Shown in pieces: positions 31,126-38,653 of a stretch of 64,000 nt of DNA. Position 1 is the first letter of the stretch. Each line of letters begins with the position of its first letter. The stretch lies in assembly GCA_050331395.1 (NCBI GenBank), contig JBHJGX010000051.1, positions 34,937 through 98,936 of the forward strand, read 5' to 3'. Position numbers and translations under genes: made by a program. The notes beneath the pieces were generated by a model. That model did no database searches and was not told where the DNA came from. It saw nothing but the letters and a program-made list of their open reading frames with translations. The stretch is from Thermohalobaculum sp050331395 (GTDB lineage: Bacteria; Pseudomonadota; Alphaproteobacteria; Rhodobacterales; Rhodobacteraceae).

Positions 31126-32225
31126 TACTTCAACGTATCGGCGAACGCCTTGCCGAGCTGCGCGTTCGAGGCCTGCGCGCCCGCCCAGAACGGCACCGCG
31201 ATCTCGGCAAAGCTCTTCTGGCTCTCCCAGACCTTGGCAAAGAACTCGTTATCGGCTGCATTCTGCTCGAGGGTCGCCCGCGCGGCTGCCATGTATTCGG
31301 TGAAGTAATCCGCTGGAGTATCGTGCAGCTCGACGCCGTGCTCGTCGGTCAGCACTTTGAGCGCCTTACCGTTCTCGTAAATCCGGTAGCCGAGCGACTT
31401 GATCAGCGACGCATTGGCCGCGACTTCGATGGCCTTCTGCTGGTGCTCGGTCAGGCCGTCCCAGACATCGCCGTTGATGTACATGTCCGCATTGACGACC
31501 ACCTGGTGAAGGCCTTGCAGATAGTAATGCTTGAGCACCTTGTGAAAGCCGAAGACCAGATCGGGTTTGGGGCAGCACCATTCGGCCGCATCGATCGTGC
31601 CTTTCTCGAGCGCGGGCAGGATGTCGCCGCCGCCCATGGCCACCGAAGCGATGCCGATGTCTTTGTAGGTCTGGCCCGGGATGCCCGGCGGTGTGCGGAA
31701 CCGGTACTGGCGGAAATCGTCCATGGAGGCGATCGGCTCCTTGAACCAACCGAGCGCTTCGGGTCCGACGGGCTGCAACATGAAGCCTTTGACGTTGACG
31801 CCCATCTCGTCCCAGAGCTGGTCGTAGAGCTCCTGACCGCCGCCATAGAGGAACCAGCTGACGAAGGCGATGTTGTCCATGCCGACGCCGGCGCCCGCGA
31901 CCGGCGAGCCGAAGAGCATGGCGGCCGGGTGCTTGCCCGACCAGTAATGCGTCCAGGCAAAGCCGCCCTCGATCAGCCCGGCATCCACGGCATCGAGCGT
32001 CTCGCCGACGCCGACCACGGCGCCCGCGGGCAGAACCTGGATGTCGACTTCGCCGTTCGTGAGCGCCCGGACGTCGTCGGCAAAGGCTTCGAGCATGGTG
32101 ACCTCGTCGGCCTTCGACGGGATCACCGACTGGATGCGGATCACGGTCTGGGCGCTGGCCATGGGCGCAACGGCGAGGCCGAACGCGATGAGCGCCGCGC
32201 CGATGGCGGCGTAAAGAGATGTCAT
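31125..32225 (-). CDS. TRAP transporter periplasmic solute-binding protein (DctP/TakP type)
   Basis: A 366-residue protein with a signal peptide (about residues 1-25, cleavage after ASA) and the DctP fold. VLPAGAVVGVGETLDAVDAGLIEG and THYWSGKHPAAMLFGSP are typical of the TakP-like subgroup that pairs with fused large permeases. RFRTPPGIPGQTYKDIG contains the conserved Arg that binds an anionic group, fitting a carboxylate or sulfonate ligand. It is the first gene of the operon, with a perfect palindrome 22 nt upstream of its start. DHPS as ligand is inferred from the downstream dehydrogenases. Confidence 0.88.
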   Translation of the reverse strand: MTSLYAAIGAALIAFGLAVAPMASAQTVIRIQSVIPSKADEVTMLEAFADDVRALTNGEVDIQVLPAGAVVGVGETLDAVDAGLIEGGFAWTHYWSGKHPAAMLFGSPVAGAGVGMDNIAFVSWFLYGGGQELYDQLWDEMGVNVKGFMLQPVGPEALGWFKEPIASMDDFRQYRFRTPPGIPGQTYKDIGIASVAMGGGDILPALEKGTIDAAEWCCPKPDLVFGFHKVLKHYYLQGLHQVVVNADMYINGDVWDGLTEHQQKAIEVAANASLIKSLGYRIYENGKALKVLTDEHGVELHDTPADYFTEYMAAARATLEQNAADNEFFAKVWESQKSFAEIAVPFWAGAQASNAQLGKAFADTLK

Positions 32226-32246
32226 GATTTTCCTCCCGGTGGTCTC

Positions 32247-32260
32247 ATTGGTTATCCAAT
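32247..32260 (-). promoter_or_regulatory. Palindromic operator candidate upstream of the TRAP/DHPS operon
   Basis: ATTGG-TTAT-CCAAT is a 5-4-5 perfect inverted repeat located 22 nt upstream of the dctP start codon. Its form (T-G-G, 4-nt centre, C-C-A) resembles operators of FCD-type GntR repressors, which often control TRAP-linked catabolic operons in roseobacters. No such regulator gene is next to it, so the regulator would have to act in trans. Confidence 0.5.
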
Positions 32261-32474
32261 CAGCTTGACCGCCCCCGGCGCGCGGCGCAAAGCCTTTCTG
32301 TCCGGACCGGCCCGATCGCCCTCTTTTTCAACCGCGGTCCGCGCGGACGAGCGCGCCCGCCTTCTCGCCCGTCCGGACAGGTCGACCGAGGCTGGACCGG
32401 AAATCCTTGACAGTTCGTGGTAGATATCTGCCTGCTTGAATTCAAAAATTGCGACCGGAAGAGCGAATGATCTG

Positions 32475-33638
32475 ATGAAAAAGCTTTTTATCTGCTATTC
32501 GAAGGACGATCGCGCCGTAATGCGCGAGGTTCGCGAGCATCTGCAGAACCTCAGGCATCTCGGCCTGACCACGTGGACCGATCAAGACATCAAGCCGGGC
32601 GACGGCTGGGAAACCAACCTCAAGTCCGAGCTGCGCGCGTGCGACGGTGCCGTGTTTCTGGTCTCTGCGGCGTCGCTCAACTCCGAATACATCCAGAAAG
32701 TCGAGATCCCGACCCTCCGCGCCGCGGGAAAGCCGATCTTTCCGCTCATCATCGACGGCTGCAATTGGCAGCAGCGCTGCTGGCTAAAGGCGCTTCAGGT
32801 CAGACCTCCGGACGCGAAGCCGCTCATGACGTTCGGGGGGCCCACGAAACGGGCCATCGTGATTGCCGCCTTTGCCCGCGATATCGGCGAGAAGCTCGGC
32901 ATAATCCCGCCGCCTGATACGCCGGCAGCCGCAAATCAGACAGTGACAAGCGAACTGACCCAACAAGTCGCACAGCAGCGAGAACAAAAACAGCATCGCG
33001 CCGCGGTCGAAGTTGCCCACAGCATGTCAGCGCCACCTGAAAATGCTGAGGTACCCAAGAAGCGCACGGGTCATCTTACATTCACAATTGAGCTACAAGC
33101 CGAAGCTGCGAAGCGGCTACGCGCTGCGATCGATGCGGGCCTGCTCCAGCCGAAAAGTGTGACGACTACCGAGGAAGGCATCGACGTTGATGTCTACGAA
33201 ATCGATGGCATCCAGGTCATGCTCGACGAGACTGTGGCCCTCTTTTATGACCGGCCAGTGAAGTCCCTCAACCAGGCGCGCGACCGCAACGCGGAGCGGT
33301 TCGCCGATGCGGAGGAGCCGCGCCGTTACGCCTTTCAGCTGTCACGTGAAGAGTGGGACGACTGTCGGTCACAATCGTTGAGCGATACGCCCGGGCGCGG
33401 GGGCCGGCGCTCTCCGCCATGGGCCTATACAGAGGAAGGGGTCGCCATGCTGGCCACCGTGCTCCGAACGCCGGCCGCAGTGGAAGGCACGAAACTGATT
33501 GTCGAGACCTTCGTCGAAGCGCGTCGCCGGGCGACCCCCGTGCCACCCGGAAACCACGACGGCGTCGGCGATCCGGCCCGGGAGACCGGGCTGAAGCGCG
33601 CCTTCAAGAAACGCCTCTCCGGGTTCAGGGCCCGGTAA
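32475..33638 (+). CDS. TIR domain-ORF6N domain fusion protein
   Basis: The ATG at 32475 (GGAAGAG upstream) gives 387 residues; a TTG at 32436 in the same frame is an alternative. Residues 2-145 are a bacterial TIR domain: KKLFICYSKDD (strand A/box 1), LTTWTDQDIKPGDGW, GAVFLVSAASLNSEYIQKVEIP with E77 as candidate NADase Glu, then KPIFPLIID. A Gln/Arg-rich linker follows (about 155-195). Residues 243-352 match the ORF6N (KilA-N/Ant-like) domain of phage antirepressors: IDGIQVMLDETVALFYDRPVK then SLNQARDRNAERF, with YAFQLSREEW, SQSLSDTPGRGGRR and AYTEEGVAMLATVL. TIR proteins in bacteria are mostly NAD-cleaving antiphage effectors and ORF6N is a DNA-binding or sensing domain of phages, so an immune role is inferred. 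No neighbouring gene looks like a partner. Confidence 0.85.
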   Translation: MKKLFICYSKDDRAVMREVREHLQNLRHLGLTTWTDQDIKPGDGWETNLKSELRACDGAVFLVSAASLNSEYIQKVEIPTLRAAGKPIFPLIIDGCNWQQRCWLKALQVRPPDAKPLMTFGGPTKRAIVIAAFARDIGEKLGIIPPPDTPAAANQTVTSELTQQVAQQREQKQHRAAVEVAHSMSAPPENAEVPKKRTGHLTFTIELQAEAAKRLRAAIDAGLLQPKSVTTTEEGIDVDVYEIDGIQVMLDETVALFYDRPVKSLNQARDRNAERFADAEEPRRYAFQLSREEWDDCRSQSLSDTPGRGGRRSPPWAYTEEGVAMLATVLRTPAAVEGTKLIVETFVEARRRATPVPPGNHDGVGDPARETGLKRAFKKRLSGFRAR

Positions 33639-33677
33639 CGATAACGACGACGACGCGCTCAGGGGGCTCGGCCTCGC

Positions 33678-35285
33678 TCAGCGCGCGTCGGCAAGGATCA
33701 GATCCGACGCCTTCTCGCCGACCATGATCGCAGGGGCGTTCGTATTACCCGACGGGATGGTCGGGAAGATCGAAGCATCCGCCACGCGCAGGTTCGCCAC
33801 CCCGCGCACCCGGAGCCGCGGATCGACCACGGCCATCGGATCGCTCTCGGGCCCCATCTTGGCGGTACCGGTCGGGTGATAGATCGTCACCGCCGTCCGC
33901 CGGGCCCAATCGAGGAGCCGCGCCGCGTCGTCGGGCACGCCGGGGCCTGGCGCGTGCTCGAAGACGACGAGATCGCGGAAGGGCGGGGTCGCGGCAATCT
34001 TGCGGGCGATGCGAATGCCGGCAACGAGCGTGGCGCAATCGGTCTCGGTCGCCAGGTAATTCGGGTGGATCGCCGGGGCGACGGCCATATCCGGGCTCTT
34101 GAGGACGATCCGACCCGTGCTCTCGGGCCGCAATTGCAGGACCGACGCCGTAATGGCGTCGAAGGGATGCGGACCCTCGGCGGGGCTGTCGGCGGAAAAG
34201 GGCTGAATGTGAAATTGGATGTCCGGCGTCGCGAGCCGCGGATCGGTCTTGAGGAAAGCCGTGCCGAGCGAGGCGGCCATCGTCATCGGCCCCGTGCGGA
34301 AAAGCGCGTATTCGATCGCCATGGCGAGTTTGCGCAGCGGGTTTCGGATCTCGGTGTTGATGGTCCGCGCCCGGCAGCGATAGACGGGGCGTGCCTGAAG
34401 GTGGTCCTGGAGGTTTTGCCCGACCCCCGGCGCCGCGCGGGCGACCGCGATGCCGTGGGCGCGCAACGCGTCCGGCGGGCCGATACCGGAGACCATCAGG
34501 AGCTGCGGCGTGGCGATGGCCCCGGCCGACAGGATGACCTCGGCGCGCGCGGTCAGGCGCAGGATCTCGCCGCCGCGGCGGGCCTCGACGCCGACCACCC
34601 GGTCGCCCGCGATCACCAGGCGGGTGACGGCGGTCCTGGTCAGGATCTCGAGGTTGGGCCGGTTGCGGGCCGGCCGCAGATAACCGACCGCCGTGCTCGC
34701 GCGCCTGCCCCGGTCGGCGGTCATCTGGAAATGCGCGACACCCTCCTGGACGCGCCCGTTATAGTCGGGGTTGCGGGAATAGCCGGCGGCGACGGCGGCC
34801 TCGAGCCAGGCATCGACCGCGCTGCGGGACAACCGCGAGCGGCCGACGGCGATGGGCCCGTCCCGACCGCGCAGGCCGTCCGGGTCGGCACCGGCATCCT
34901 CCCACCGCTCGGCCCGTCGAAAGAGCGGAAGCACATCGTCCCAACCCCAGCCCGGATTGCCGAGCTGGCGCCAACCGTCATAGTCCTCCCGCTGGCCGCG
35001 GACATAAAGGAGCCCGTTGATCGAGGAGGACCCGCCGAGCACGCGCCCCCTCGGCCAGGCGATCGCGCGCCCGGCAAGGCCGGGATCGGGCTCGGTCCGA
35101 TAGCACCAGTCGGTGGCCGGGTTCCCCATGGTTCGGAAATAGCCGACGGGCACGTGGATCCACGGGTTCGTGTCGGGGGGGCCGGCCTCGAGAAGCGCGA
35201 CGCAGAGCGCCGGATCCTCGGACAGCCGGGCGGCGACGACGGCTCCTGCAGAGCCTGCACCGATCACGATATAATCGACGTCCAA
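33678..35285 (-). CDS. GMC-family FAD-dependent oxidoreductase
   Basis: Glucose-methanol-choline oxidoreductase of about 535 residues from a TTG at 35285 (GAGG 9 nt upstream). No ATG is available close to the FAD motif. The dinucleotide motif YIVIGAGSAGAVVAARL begins almost at the N-terminus. PRGRVLGGSSSINGLLYVRG is the GMC signature 1, and GAIATPQLLMVSGIGP is signature 2. The active-site His is in IYHPTGTAKMG and the paired Asn/His region is GNTNAPAIMVGEKA. Related enzymes oxidise choline, aliphatic or polyethylene-glycol alcohols. It resembles but is clearly distinct from the betA product in this window, and the substrate is unknown. The gene is convergent with the TIR gene. Confidence 0.87.
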   Translation of the reverse strand: MDVDYIVIGAGSAGAVVAARLSEDPALCVALLEAGPPDTNPWIHVPVGYFRTMGNPATDWCYRTEPDPGLAGRAIAWPRGRVLGGSSSINGLLYVRGQREDYDGWRQLGNPGWGWDDVLPLFRRAERWEDAGADPDGLRGRDGPIAVGRSRLSRSAVDAWLEAAVAAGYSRNPDYNGRVQEGVAHFQMTADRGRRASTAVGYLRPARNRPNLEILTRTAVTRLVIAGDRVVGVEARRGGEILRLTARAEVILSAGAIATPQLLMVSGIGPPDALRAHGIAVARAAPGVGQNLQDHLQARPVYRCRARTINTEIRNPLRKLAMAIEYALFRTGPMTMAASLGTAFLKTDPRLATPDIQFHIQPFSADSPAEGPHPFDAITASVLQLRPESTGRIVLKSPDMAVAPAIHPNYLATETDCATLVAGIRIARKIAATPPFRDLVVFEHAPGPGVPDDAARLLDWARRTAVTIYHPTGTAKMGPESDPMAVVDPRLRVRGVANLRVADASIFPTIPSGNTNAPAIMVGEKASDLILADAR

Positions 35286-35399
35286 AAGCCGGCCTCGAGA
35301 TGGGGAGCGACGCAACACCGCGCCAATGGTCAAGTGAGGAGACCAGAATGGTCCGGACAGGGCAAGGCCGGGCGCCGTATCGGACCTATATGCGCGCCC

Positions 35400-35963
35400 A
35401 TGACCAGCCGACTTTCCGGGATCAGCACGCGGAGCCTCCTTGCCAACCGAAACCGGGCCTTCCGCGCCATCGCGACCGGACGCAACACCGACCGTGCCGT
35501 GGCGCTCATCGGGCGGATCGACGGTGAACTCGCCCAGCGCCGGGACGGACGGCTCGATCGGGCGGCCGGCCGGTTCGCGCCGGCCTGGGAAGGGGCGGAT
35601 CAGACGTCTCGTGGCCAGTTGGAGCTCTTCGGCCCGGACCCCGACGCAGCGCTCCGCCGGGTTTGGCGCGATCTGGTCGACCGGCAACTTCCGGAGGCGG
35701 CACGGCGGCGGAACTGGCCCCTGACCGAGAACCATTGCTTTGCGCGGGTTTTGCTCGATGCCGCGCTCGGACGCCCCTGGCGCGAGGTGGTCGGTCCGCC
35801 CGCCTGGGCGCAAATGCCGGCCGACCGGTTGGCGATTGCCGTCGAGCTCGGCGAACGCGTGTTGTCGGGCCGTGAACGGCTGACCCGGCTCGATGCGCTC
35901 TCGCGGGCGATGCGTCGCGAGCGTTCAAGAAACGCCGAGCGGACGAATGGACCGACCCCGTAG
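35400..35963 (+). CDS. Conserved hypothetical protein
   Basis: An ATG at 35400 opens a 187-residue frame whose composition and conserved-looking blocks (HCFARVLLDAALGRPW, WAQMPADRLAIAVELGERVL, LTRLDALSRAMRR) argue for a real gene. The frame is longer upstream but the sequence before this Met looks like antisense of the GMC gene. I recall similar short alphaproteobacterial proteins with an HCF-R-x3-D-x3-G-x-W pattern, sometimes annotated loosely as acetyltransferase-associated, but I cannot confirm a family. It is divergent from the GMC gene. It is helical and Arg-rich, with no signal peptide or membrane segment. Confidence 0.55.
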   Translation: MTSRLSGISTRSLLANRNRAFRAIATGRNTDRAVALIGRIDGELAQRRDGRLDRAAGRFAPAWEGADQTSRGQLELFGPDPDAALRRVWRDLVDRQLPEAARRRNWPLTENHCFARVLLDAALGRPWREVVGPPAWAQMPADRLAIAVELGERVLSGRERLTRLDALSRAMRRERSRNAERTNGPTP

Positions 35964-36050
35964 AAATGGCGCCGGATGCCGCTCGGGTCGACCGCATCCC
36001 GATGCGGGCGACCTGAGCGGCCGCACACACCACCGAAGCCCGGTCCAGGC

Positions 36051-36662
36051 TTAGCCTTCGCGGCTTTCGATAAAGCCGGAATAGCTGCCAGCGCTGGCTG
36101 GGTCACCGAAATAAAACACCTCGATGGCGTGCTCGCCCGAGAAGACGATCCGTCCGCTGAAGAAAAGACCTCCCTCGAGCGAGTCGTGCAGGATCGTTCC
36201 GTTCGGCTGCACCACCCGGTAGCCCAGGAACACGCTGTCGACGGCCATCTCGATAGACACCAGGCTGCCCTCGAAGCCCAACAGGATATACCGCGCCGTC
36301 TCGCCCGGACCGAGACGGCCTTCTATACTGGCACTGCCCACGCCGCGTTTGATGTCGAGTTCGGTCTCGGTGCCGCCGGACCCACCCAGTTCGGTCGCCA
36401 TCCCGGCGTACTCTTGGGAGAGCTCGATGACGATGCCGAAATTTTCGGTCAGACAGCGCCAGATGCCGCCGACCCCGTCGATCAGAGTGACCTCGGTGCC
36501 GGCGTCGGTTTCGACCACGGCCGTGACCGACACCCCCGCCGCGCCAGCACCGCCTTCGGCGGCGACGGCGTCTTGGCAGGCGCCTTCGGCCGCACCCTGA
36601 GCAGCGGCGCCGAGGGGCAACAGCGCCGCGAGAAGGGCGATCGAGACAAAAGAGCGGGTCAT
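36051..36662 (-). CDS. Secreted hypothetical protein
   Basis: The ATG at 36662, with GAGGA upstream, gives 203 residues beginning with a signal peptide (MTRSFVSIALLAALLPLGAAAQ). The mature protein has an Ala/Gly-rich start, a Cys pair candidate (ACQDA and WRCLTEN), and a beta-rich C-terminal domain (ARYILLGFEGSLVSIEM, GRIVFSGEHAIEVFYFGD). The latter reads like a PPC- or jelly-roll-like module that handles exported proteins or ligands. I do not recognise a named family. An upstream in-frame ATG at 36734 would bury the signal peptide and is rejected. Periplasmic location is likely. Confidence 0.6.
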   Translation of the reverse strand: MTRSFVSIALLAALLPLGAAAQGAAEGACQDAVAAEGGAGAAGVSVTAVVETDAGTEVTLIDGVGGIWRCLTENFGIVIELSQEYAGMATELGGSGGTETELDIKRGVGSASIEGRLGPGETARYILLGFEGSLVSIEMAVDSVFLGYRVVQPNGTILHDSLEGGLFFSGRIVFSGEHAIEVFYFGDPASAGSYSGFIESREG

Positions 36663-36899
36663 GGGGATCCTCGCAAGCTGCAGTGGCAGGGGCGTCCTCG
36701 CCCGCGGTGCTGAGGATAGCACGGCCGAGCCCAAACTTCGCCCCGGCGCTCACCACAGCTCCGCGGGTCCGGCGCGTGATCGAGATCAAAGTGTCGCGGG
36801 CCCGGATCGGTCAAGACTGTCTTGGAGCATTGACGCTGCGGCTTTTGCCGAATACCCAAGTGAAACAGTCAACCATATCCCGCCGCGCCGAGGAGACCC

Positions 36900-37400
36900 G
36901 TGCCCGCACCCGCCCTTCGCCCGACCACCGCACCCCTGCCCGTCATCCGGCTGCCCGTCGGGCAGTCGGCCTGCGACTTTAAGCCGGCTGCTCGGCCGCT
37001 GACCCGACCGCCCTGGTTGGACGGGTTTCGTCGGACAGGGCTCTCCAGCCGACTTTCGCCGCGCGCCGCGCTCGAATACGGCTCTGCCGCGTCCGGTTCG
37101 GAGACCTGCTGCGTCGCGTTTCTCCGGGCCGTGGCGGCGGGGCTCGGCCGGCCGGTCAAGCTTCACCGACCTGGCGCAACAGAGCTCAGCTTTGACGAAG
37201 CCTGGATCGTCCGGCTGATCGAGGCGATCCGCGCGGCCGACGGCGACACCGTGGTTTTTGCCATCGGCTCCCGGATCCCCGCCGCGGGGCGGCGTATGGT
37301 CCATCGCCTCGCCGGGTCGGTCGCAGAGCGCGTGGAAAGGCGCGCGAGCGCGGCTCATCCTCGGAAATCGGCACGCCCCGCGCACCCGGCCGCCTCCTAG
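36900..37400 (+). CDS. Conserved hypothetical protein
   Basis: A GTG at 36900 preceded by GAGGAG 5 nt upstream opens a 166-residue frame. The N-terminal third is Pro-rich and low complexity. The central part (GSETCCVAFLRAVAAGLGRPVKLHRPGA, TELSFDEAWIVRLIEAIRAADGD) reads like a compact folded domain with a possible Cys pair. The Arg/Ala-rich tail ends at 37400. No family is recognised. It is 34 nt upstream of dps on the same strand, so co-expression is possible. Confidence 0.45.
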   Translation: MPAPALRPTTAPLPVIRLPVGQSACDFKPAARPLTRPPWLDGFRRTGLSSRLSPRAALEYGSAASGSETCCVAFLRAVAAGLGRPVKLHRPGATELSFDEAWIVRLIEAIRAADGDTVVFAIGSRIPAAGRRMVHRLAGSVAERVERRASAAHPRKSARPAHPAAS

Positions 37401-37434
37401 TCCGCCTCCCCCCTGACAGTCGAAGGAGATCCCC

Positions 37435-37905
37435 ATGCAGCATGTCGCAAACGACCTCGAGCCCGACGCACTCGCCGCCATTGTCGAAGGCCTGACCCAG
37501 GCGCTTTCCGAGACGGCGGTCGAGACCATGAAGGCCCAGAACTATCACTGGAACGTGACCGGCATGGCCTTCGGACCGCTGCATGCGCTCTTTCAGGAGA
37601 TCTACGAGGACCACTTCAAGGCCCAGGACGATCTGGCCGAGCGGATCAAGGCCCTCGATGCCCATGCGGAGGGGCGCCTCGCCGCGATGCTCGAGCGCTC
37701 GAAGATTACCGAGTGCGAAGGCCGGCTGCCGGCCGAGGCGATGGTCAAGGGTCTGGCCGCCGATCAGGAGCTTTTGGCCGGCACGCTCGGCGCCCTCGCC
37801 GATGTGTCGGAGAAGAACGGCGACCTGCTCACCCAGGATCTCGCCATCGAGCGCGGCCAGATCCACGAGAAATTCGCCTGGATGCTCCGCGCGCATCTCA
37901 AGTGA
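37435..37905 (+). CDS. dps: Dps family DNA-binding/ferritin-like protein
   Basis: Dps dodecamers store iron using peroxide and protect DNA in starvation or oxidative stress. The protein is 156 residues with a strong ribosome site (AAGGAGATCCCC-ATG). The inter-subunit ferroxidase ligands are visible with the correct spacing: H38 (NYHWN), H50, D65 and E69 (HFKAQDDLAERI). The N-terminus is short and not Lys-rich, so strong DNA binding is uncertain. It converges with a DUF1289 gene only 3 nt away. Confidence 0.93.
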   Translation: MQHVANDLEPDALAAIVEGLTQALSETAVETMKAQNYHWNVTGMAFGPLHALFQEIYEDHFKAQDDLAERIKALDAHAEGRLAAMLERSKITECEGRLPAEAMVKGLAADQELLAGTLGALADVSEKNGDLLTQDLAIERGQIHEKFAWMLRAHLK

Positions 37906-37908
37906 GGC

Positions 37909-38172
37909 TCAGGCCTCCGCCTTCATCTCGTCGAGTGGGCAGGGCACGTCCTTTTTGGCGCATTTCCGCCGATAGGCCGTCGCCCACCCCTTGAACCGGT
38001 CGCCGAGGGCCCGGTGTTGGGCAACAAGCGTTTGCAGAAACGCCCGTTTCTCCGATCGGCCCGAGAGCGCCTTGAACGCTTTCTTTTGCGGTTTGGTCAT
38101 GCCGCAGCCGATGCAGTGGCCTTTGAGTTTGTATTTGCACACGTCGATGCAGGGCGAGGGGACTTTGCCCAT
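37909..38172 (-). CDS. DUF1289 family small Cys-rich protein
   Basis: An 87-residue protein beginning MGKVPSPCIDVCKYKLKG then HCIGCGMT, the CxxxC...CxxC arrangement of DUF1289. The C-terminal part carries two further Cys (RRKCAKKDVPC). GAAAGGAGA precedes the ATG at 38172. DUF1289 proteins are short, probably metal- or Fe-S-binding, and of unknown function; several are annotated as Fe-S-cluster related. It converges with dps. Confidence 0.85.
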   Translation of the reverse strand: MGKVPSPCIDVCKYKLKGHCIGCGMTKPQKKAFKALSGRSEKRAFLQTLVAQHRALGDRFKGWATAYRRKCAKKDVPCPLDEMKAEA

Positions 38173-38274
38173 GGCTCTCCTTTCGGATCAAATCTCAGCG
38201 GGTCGGCGCGTCGCCTGGGCAGCGTAACGGGCGACGCGGGTCTTCGGACCGCGGCGCGTTGGCCTGGTCGACGG

Positions 38275-38457
38275 TTATCTCGGCGCCTCGACCCGGTCGA
38301 TCAGCGCTTCGAGCGCCACGTCCCCGGGCATAAGCGACAAGAGCATCGAGACCAGCATCGGGCCGTCCGGGCGGACGCTCTCGCCCCATGTCGCGTGGCC
38401 CCTTGGTCCGTCGGAGGTGTGGTGTCGGGTGCAGGAAGGCGGATGCTCCGGGGGCAT
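38275..38457 (-). CDS. Possible 60-residue hypothetical protein
   Basis: An ATG at 38457 with GAGG 9 nt upstream encodes 60 residues. The second half (VRPDGPMLVSMLLSLMPGDVA, LEALIDRVEAP) looks like an amphipathic helix pair. The frame extends to 38526 but without a ribosome site. No family is recognised, and it could be a chance frame in GC-rich DNA. Confidence 0.3.
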   Translation of the reverse strand: MPPEHPPSCTRHHTSDGPRGHATWGESVRPDGPMLVSMLLSLMPGDVALEALIDRVEAPR

Positions 38458-38511
38458 GGGTGACCTCGCTGGGCGGGTTGCGATTGGGTATGCAAAATTG
38501 GTGACTGAAAC

Positions 38512-38535
38512 ACTCGGGTTTGTCAATTCCCGAGT
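38512..38535. promoter_or_regulatory. 7-10-7 inverted repeat upstream of betC
   Basis: ACTCGGG (38512-38518) and CCCGAGT (38529-38535) flank a 10-nt AT-rich centre containing TTGTCA, followed by an eight-A run. The A-run is on the wrong strand for a plus-strand terminator. Position about 120 nt ahead of betC and the embedded -35-like hexamer make it a candidate operator/promoter for betC-betA. It does not resemble the BetI boxes I know. Confidence 0.35.
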
Positions 38536-38653
38536 AAAAAAAATCAGATATTAGCGCGACCCCTCACGGGAGCCCGACAACCCCGCTGCGGAGCGAAATT
38601 GACCGTCGGCGCCCTTCCGGTCTAGGCGTCCGGGGCCAGGCGAGGGGAGACCG

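Noticed and set aside
32407..32427. TTGACA with TAGATAT downstream as promoter for the TIR gene
   Set aside because: The -35 is perfect, but the only -10-like box is 8-9 nt away instead of 16-18, so a sigma-70 promoter cannot be claimed.
38535..38543. Terminator formed by the ACTCGGG/CCCGAGT repeat and the A-run
   Set aside because: The homopolymer is A on the plus strand downstream of the stem, which is the wrong polarity for intrinsic termination in the plus direction; in the minus direction the T-run would come before the stem.
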